Shown: in pieces, positions 59,753 to 64,000 of the stretch
Layout of the letters: every line of letters begins with the position of its first letter
Numbering within the stretch: the stretch's first letter is position 1
NCBI RefSeq assembly: GCF_022014235.1
Contig: NZ_JAKLTD010000002.1
Span: forward strand, 277,610-341,609
Source: Methanothermobacter sp. K4
GTDB taxonomy: Archaea; Methanobacteriota; Methanobacteria; Methanobacteriales; Methanothermobacteraceae
DNA: 64,000 nt
Direction: 5' to 3'
Position numbers and translations under genes: made by a program
Notes under the pieces: model-generated
What the model was told of the DNA's origin: nothing
The model's database searches: none
What the model saw: the letters and a program-made list of their open reading frames with translations, nothing else

Positions 59753-60739
59753 TCACTGTTTTTCCGGAAATTCCTGAGATAAGGGTTTTTTCTCTGCTTC
59801 TGATGGTTCAGATTTTTTTGATGTTTTTTCAGATCCTCTGGAGGTGTCAGAAAGCATCTCTGAGATCCCTGCAATTGAACCCAGGATGCCTGTGGCCTCC
59901 ACAGGGAGGAGTATCTTTGTTGCCCTTCCATCGGCAACCTTCTCAAGGGCCTCAAGGTACTTGAGTGCTATTATGTCATTCGTCGGGTCCCCCTCATGCA
60001 TTGCCCTGAAAACCGAGAGTATGGCCTTGGCCTGACCCTCTGCTATGGCTATCTCCTGGTACTTGTTGGCGTCTGCAACCTTCTTTATGGCCTCAGCCTT
60101 ACCCTCTGCCTCGAGGATGGCCGCCTGTTTATCACCCTCAGCCCTCTTTATCTCTGACTGCTTGTAACCCTCTGCCTCGAGGATGGCTGCCCTCTTCATA
60201 CGTTCGGCCTTCATCTGCTTTGACATGGCCTCAACTATGTCCCCTGGTGGTTCTATGCGCTGTATCTCAACACGCACAACCCTTGTACCCCACTTGTCTG
60301 TGGCCTCATCGAGGACCTCACGGAGCTGGGTGTTTATCATCTCCCTTGATGTGAGGGTCTGGTCCAGTTCAAGGTCCCCTATTATGTTCCTCAGGTTCGT
60401 CTGGGCCAGTTTGGTTATTGCCTGGTAGAAGTCAACCACGTTGTAGACTGCATTGAAGGGGTCAACCACCTCATAGAATATGACACAGTCCACAACAACG
60501 ACTGTGTTGTCCTTGGTTATAACCTCCTGTGGTGGTACATCAACCACCTGCTCCCTCATGTCAACCTTCTTTATGGCTTCTATGAAGGGGATTATGACCA
60601 CGAGGCCGCTTTCCACTGTCCTCTGATATTTACCGAGTCTTTCAACAACACCCTTCTCGTAGGGTCTGAGTATTTTCAGGCTCTTGAATGCCAGTACAAG
60701 GAGTACAAGTACAATTATTAGTTCAAGCAGCATTTTCAT
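59753..60739 (-). CDS. SPFH/stomatin-like membrane protein
   Basis: A 328-residue protein: one N-terminal membrane helix (residues 3-20), an SPFH domain ([37 protein letters not shown]), then a long Ala/Glu-rich coiled coil (about 180-260) and a charged tail. Stomatins form oligomers in membrane microdomains. The NfeD gene overlaps its start by four bases (ATGA), the classic stomatin-NfeD operon, here with NfeD first. Confidence 0.92.
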   Translation of the reverse strand: MKMLLELIIVLVLLVLAFKSLKILRPYEKGVVERLGKYQRTVESGLVVIIPFIEAIKKVDMREQVVDVPPQEVITKDNTVVVVDCVIFYEVVDPFNAVYNVVDFYQAITKLAQTNLRNIIGDLELDQTLTSREMINTQLREVLDEATDKWGTRVVRVEIQRIEPPGDIVEAMSKQMKAERMKRAAILEAEGYKQSEIKRAEGDKQAAILEAEGKAEAIKKVADANKYQEIAIAEGQAKAILSVFRAMHEGDPTNDIIALKYLEALEKVADGRATKILLPVEATGILGSIAGISEMLSDTSRGSEKTSKKSEPSEAEKKPLSQEFPEKQ

Positions 60740-61158
60740 TCCTCCATTTTTTCAACCACAAGTTTAACTCCCTCAATTTCCTTCACCTTCACCAGAACAC
60801 CCTCTTCAAGATCCGCGTCTGACCTTGCCCTCCATGTTTCGCCGTCTATCCTGACAAGACCAGAGCTCTGGGATGTGATTGCTTCTATCACAACACCCTC
60901 TTTTCCTATGAGTCTATCTGCAACAGCCTTTTTTGTTGGCTCTCCTGTTATGCGTGCGGCGAATGGCCTTGAAACAGCGAGGAGGATGACTGAAACAACA
61001 ACGAATGTAACAAACTGTACCGTTGTATCGAATCCAAGGTATCCAAGTGCCGCTGCTGTCAGTGCCCCGAAGGCGAACCAGAGAAGAAAGAATCCTGCTG
61101 TCAGCATTTCACCTATGAGGCATATAGCAGCTATTATCACCCATGACTCAGGTCCCAT
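60736..61158 (-). CDS. NfeD-like membrane protein
   Basis: A 140-residue short NfeD: three or four membrane helices (residues 5-75) and a C-terminal OB-fold (about 82-138, [12 protein letters not shown]...[19 protein letters not shown]). It lacks the serine protease domain of long NfeD. The partner SPFH gene follows with overlap. Confidence 0.9.
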   Translation of the reverse strand: MGPESWVIIAAICLIGEMLTAGFFLLWFAFGALTAAALGYLGFDTTVQFVTFVVVSVILLAVSRPFAARITGEPTKKAVADRLIGKEGVVIEAITSQSSGLVRIDGETWRARSDADLEEGVLVKVKEIEGVKLVVEKMEE

Positions 61159-61383
61159 GATCCCACCACCAGTTAATAATCCATTCCATGTTTATATTAT
61201 TTGCTGTTGCCCAGTGTTATTCCACTATTAAATATTGTCACGGTCATGGATATAATCACTTATAATACGATATGTAAAATTTATTATTACTTATATCCAT
61301 CTAATTCGAATTTTAATAATAATTTTATATAAAAAAGTATTTATAGGTGGTACTCCAATAACAATTCAGTGGAGGTGGAAATC

Positions 61384-61785
61384 GTGAGTGGCGAAGATGA
61401 ACTGAAATTTCTTTTGCTGGGTTACAGGATCAGCGCAGGTAAAAGCCAGAGGGAACTTGCAGATGAACTTGGTGTCCCGGTGGACATTGTAATAGCAATG
61501 GAAAACGGAACCTACAGGCACCCCACAAGGAGGCTTCTCAGCAGAATCCATGAACTCACCGGCGAATATGAGGTTAAAAAAAGATACTTCATAAACATCG
61601 GGAAGGGTTACAGGCTGAGGGAGAGGCTTGGATCCCAGTTCAGGTACTTTGTCCGTGGCCTTGATAAAATGAAGTACATAAGCATGGAAGAACTTGAGAA
61701 GATGCCTGAAGCCGAATGTTACAGGACCATCGGCACCGTGGACCTGGACGCATTCGAGGTTCTTAAAGCGGGAAAAATGTCCTGA
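61384..61785 (+). CDS. XRE-type helix-turn-helix regulator
   Basis: A 133-residue protein whose N-terminal 60 residues form an XRE helix-turn-helix (KSQRELADELGVPVDIVIAM), with a basic C-terminal domain (RYFINIGKGYRLRERL...). Start GTG 61384 follows GGAGGTGG. It precedes the ABC exporter genes on the same strand and may control them. A TTATTACT half-site like those of the chelatase cluster lies upstream at 61284-61291. T-rich sequence after the stop may terminate its transcript. Confidence 0.78.
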   Translation: MSGEDELKFLLLGYRISAGKSQRELADELGVPVDIVIAMENGTYRHPTRRLLSRIHELTGEYEVKKRYFINIGKGYRLRERLGSQFRYFVRGLDKMKYISMEELEKMPEAECYRTIGTVDLDAFEVLKAGKMS

Positions 61786-61918
61786 AACCAACTTTATTTT
61801 TTTAATTAATTTACCCATTTAATCCCTTAAAGAAGGAAAATATCCTGGAAACCCTCAAATTCTATTTTTCATAGTGGACTAGTCAACATTATTAGGACCC
61901 GGCTCCATATACCTACAC

Positions 61919-63031
61919 ATGAGGTTCATAACACTCGTTCTGAAGAATCCATTCAGAAGCCGTGCAAGGAGTCTCCTTGCAATTACAGGTATCGCGATTG
62001 GAATTGCGACCATTGTAACCCTTGGAGTGATAACCGAGGGTCTGAAGGCATCAACAGAGAACACCCTCAAGGCGGGTGGCGCCGACTTCACGATTGTGGA
62101 GTCCAATGTCTCAGACATGTTCTTCAGCAAGATAGATGAGGAATACGTGGATAAGGTGCGGAATGTGAGCGGGGTTGAGGACGCCGTTGGGATACTCATG
62201 GCTGTACAGCCCCTTGACGACAACCCCTACTTTGTACTGATAGGTATAGACCCTGCCAAGATAAACATGAGTCAGATAAAGATAACCGATGGCAGGACCC
62301 TCACGGATCCAGATGCAGATGAGGTCATAATGGGTAAGGTGGCCTCAGAGAACCATGGCAAAGGTGTTGGTGATACGATAAAGATAAAGAACCGAGAGTA
62401 CCGTATCGTGAGGATATTTGAATCCGGTGACATGCAGCAGGATGGAGGGGCCTTTATTTCACTCAAAAAACTCCAGAGGATAGAGGATAAGGAGGGTAAG
62501 GTCACCATGATCTATGTTAAGATGGCCAGGAACTCAAGGGTTGAGGACGTCACAGACCGCATCGAGAAACGTTACAGTGACCTCACAACCATAGCCTCAC
62601 TCGAGGACCTCCAGAGCGTTGACCAGGGCCTGCAGACCATAGACACCGCAACCTGGGCCATATCACTCCTCGCCATAATAATAGGTGGAATTGGAGTTAT
62701 AAACACCATGATAATGTCTGTATTTGAGAGGACAAGGGAGATTGGAGTCCTGAAGGCTGTTGGATGGAGGGACCGGAGGATTCTCATCATGATACTCGGG
62801 GAATCTGTGGTGCTCACTGTGATCGCCGGTATTGTGGGTTCAGTGCTTGGTGTTGCAGCCATACAGGTGCTCCTTGAGCTTGGAATGAGGGGATTCATAG
62901 AGCCAGTATACAGCCCTGAGATCTTCATGAGGGCCTTTGCAGTCGCCCTCAGCGTGGGTGTCCTCGGCGGACTGTACCCGGCCTACCGGGCATCAAGGCT
63001 CGCCCCCACCGAAGCACTGAGGTATGAGTAG
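61919..63031 (+). CDS. MacB-type ABC transporter permease
   Basis: A 370-residue permease: N-terminal helix (RARSLLAITGIAIGIATIV), a large extracytoplasmic MacB_PCD domain (about 45-240), then a three-helix FtsX domain (GGIGVINTMIMSVFERTREIGVLKAVG and the final GLYPAYRASRLAPTEALRYE). Such systems move lipoproteins, peptides or drugs by mechanotransmission. The ATPase gene starts eight bases later. No adaptor gene is seen, as expected without an outer membrane. Confidence 0.92.
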   Translation: MRFITLVLKNPFRSRARSLLAITGIAIGIATIVTLGVITEGLKASTENTLKAGGADFTIVESNVSDMFFSKIDEEYVDKVRNVSGVEDAVGILMAVQPLDDNPYFVLIGIDPAKINMSQIKITDGRTLTDPDADEVIMGKVASENHGKGVGDTIKIKNREYRIVRIFESGDMQQDGGAFISLKKLQRIEDKEGKVTMIYVKMARNSRVEDVTDRIEKRYSDLTTIASLEDLQSVDQGLQTIDTATWAISLLAIIIGGIGVINTMIMSVFERTREIGVLKAVGWRDRRILIMILGESVVLTVIAGIVGSVLGVAAIQVLLELGMRGFIEPVYSPEIFMRAFAVALSVGVLGGLYPAYRASRLAPTEALRYE

Positions 63032-63039
63032 GTGGTTCC

Positions 63040-63693
63040 ATGAAGGCCATAGAGGTGAGAAACCTTAAGAAGAGCTTTGACGGGGGTAAGATAAGGGCCC
63101 TTAATGGTGTTGACCTTGAAGTTGAGATGGGTGAGTTCATCTCAATCATGGGTCCATCGGGTTCAGGTAAATCCACCCTCCTCAACATGATAGGCGCCCT
63201 CGATGTCCCGGATTCAGGCACCATCAAAGTTGCCGGAAGGGATCTCTCAGAGGAGAGGGACCTGAGCCGTTTAAGGGCCGAGGAGATAGGCTTCGTGTTC
63301 CAGCTGCATAACCTCATACCCAGCCTCACCGCCCTTGAGAATGTTGAGATACCCATGTTCGCCGTGAAGCACGGTAACATGGAGGAGCGTGCAATGGAAC
63401 TCCTTGAACAGGTTGGCCTCGGGGATAAGGCTGACCGGAGGCCCACGGAACTCTCTGGTGGTGAACGCCAGAGGGTTGCAATTGCCAGGGCCCTGGCCAA
63501 TAACCCCTCAATAATCCTTGCGGATGAACCGACAGGGGCGCTTGACTCAAAGACAAGCAAAAATATACTCCATATGCTTCAGAAGCTCCAGGAGGAGGAG
63601 GGCGTTACCCTTGTTGTTGTCACCCATGAGCCCCATGTGGCTGAGATGGCCTCAAGGACCATAAGGATACTTGATGGTGTAATTGTGGGTTAA
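63040..63693 (+). CDS. MacB/LolD-type ABC transporter ATP-binding protein
   Basis: A 217-residue ATPase with Walker A GPSGSGKST, Q-loop FVFQLHNLIP, signature LSGGERQRVAIARAL, and Walker B IILADEPTGALD. It is the motor of the permease encoded directly upstream, with GGTGG as ribosome binding site. Confidence 0.95.
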   Translation: MKAIEVRNLKKSFDGGKIRALNGVDLEVEMGEFISIMGPSGSGKSTLLNMIGALDVPDSGTIKVAGRDLSEERDLSRLRAEEIGFVFQLHNLIPSLTALENVEIPMFAVKHGNMEERAMELLEQVGLGDKADRRPTELSGGERQRVAIARALANNPSIILADEPTGALDSKTSKNILHMLQKLQEEEGVTLVVVTHEPHVAEMASRTIRILDGVIVG

Positions 63694-64000
63694 TATGGTG
63701 GGGATCCCCATGGGAGGTATCATCAGGCTCTGGAGTGGTGTTTCAGACCATTTTTATAGGGAGGTGACAAATGTGTCTGGACACGTCCTGGAGGTCCTTA
63801 AAAGATCACTGCCCTCCCCCTCCCACGTATCGATTTAACCTCAAATGAACTAATACCTTTTCCAGAATTATTCCATGGTCATGCCCAAATCATGCCATCA
63901 TCTGCAACAAGAAGGACAGGTTGGTGTTGTTGAGAAGACTGCAAGGTCATGCCCAAATCATGCCATCATCTGCAACAAGAAGGACAGGTTGGTGTTGTTG
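63694..64000. other. interval after the ABC exporter; one weak small frame
   Basis: The palindrome TGGGGATCCCCA lies at 63699-63710. A 42-codon frame from ATG 63710 to the stop at 63836-63838 has GGTGGGG upstream, but no recognisable family; it may be chance. From 63877 the sequence is a tandem repeat. No other gene is seen. Confidence 0.4.
63877..64000. repeat. 68-bp tandem repeat running off the window
   Basis: A 56-base block starting ggtcatgcccaaatcatgcc at 63877-63932 is repeated without change at 63945-64000, where the window ends. The unit is 68 bases including a 12-base remainder (agaagactgcaa). Whether more copies follow cannot be seen. It is not like the known Methanothermobacter CRISPR repeat, and 68 is not a multiple of three, which argues against a coding repeat. 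Confidence 0.88.

Noticed and set aside
63877..64000. 68-bp tandem repeat as a CRISPR array
   Set aside because: The 56-base identical block is too long for a CRISPR repeat and the remaining 12 bases are too short for a spacer.

Overview
This window reads as a chromosomal segment of a thermophilic hydrogenotrophic methanogen of the genus Methanothermobacter. Supporting genes are cfbC (coenzyme F430), arfB (F420/flavin pathway), a class II ribonucleotide reductase interrupted by a mini-intein at the position known from M. thermautotrophicus, two amtB-glnK pairs, a thermonicotianamine synthase whose catalytic Glu81 and Tyr107 are in place, archaeal exosome, RNase P and proteasome genes, archaeal TATA promoters, and GGAGG/GGTGA ribosome binding sites with frequent GTG and TTG starts. 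From memory, gene order follows M. thermautotrophicus Delta H (roughly MTH_62x to MTH_69x), but the intein protein differs clearly from the Delta H one as I recall it, so this is probably another strain or species. No transposase, phage or CRISPR array is visible.

Layout. 1-7.7 kb: sensor kinase, MgtE-type transporter, coiled-coil protein, rhodanese, CPBP protease, a GerW/DUF2953 operon, small secreted or effector-binding proteins. 7.7-12.7 kb: galE, TPR-CPBP fusion, galU and small envelope proteins. 12.8-18.6 kb: tRNA-Leu(GAG), two paralogous small membrane proteins beside a DUF123 nuclease-like gene, cfbC, CBS protein, U32 protein, purF. 18.6-26.2 kb: TOPRIM protein, L37e, Sm-like protein, then the divergent PUA-arfB-RNR operon and a Ski2-like helicase. 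26.2-28.9 kb: XRE-cupin regulator, thioesterase and acyl-CoA ligase. 28.9-32.9 kb: two tandem amtB-glnK pairs with NrpR-type operators. 33-36.4 kb: secreted protein, pdxS, PfkB and HisA-like pair. 36.5-47.6 kb: metal/tetrapyrrole cluster. 48.6-56.8 kb: information-processing superoperon (prefoldin beta, Pcc1, Brix, RpoP, L37Ae, exosome, SBDS, proteasome alpha, RNase P, L15e). 57-64 kb: large secreted beta-helix protein, CMD protein, SPFH/NfeD pair, HTH regulator and MacB-type ABC exporter, then an unexplained 68-bp tandem repeat.

The most interesting system is the minus-strand cluster 36.5-47.6 kb. A thermonicotianamine synthase is followed by a secreted, C-terminally anchored protein with two FmdE-type domains, a 1646-residue secreted CobN-like chelatase, a DUF2162 membrane protein, an ExbB/TolQ-like protein and an ExbD-like DUF2149 protein. 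The last four genes match, in order and family, the hmuSTUV part of the Bacteroidetes haem-acquisition operon. I infer a cell-surface machine that strips or loads metal (Ni, Co or tetrapyrrole metal), energised by an ExbB/D-like motor, with a nicotianamine-like metallophore handling the metal. A perfect 9+9 palindrome and repeated TTATTACT sites in its intergenic regions suggest metal-responsive control.
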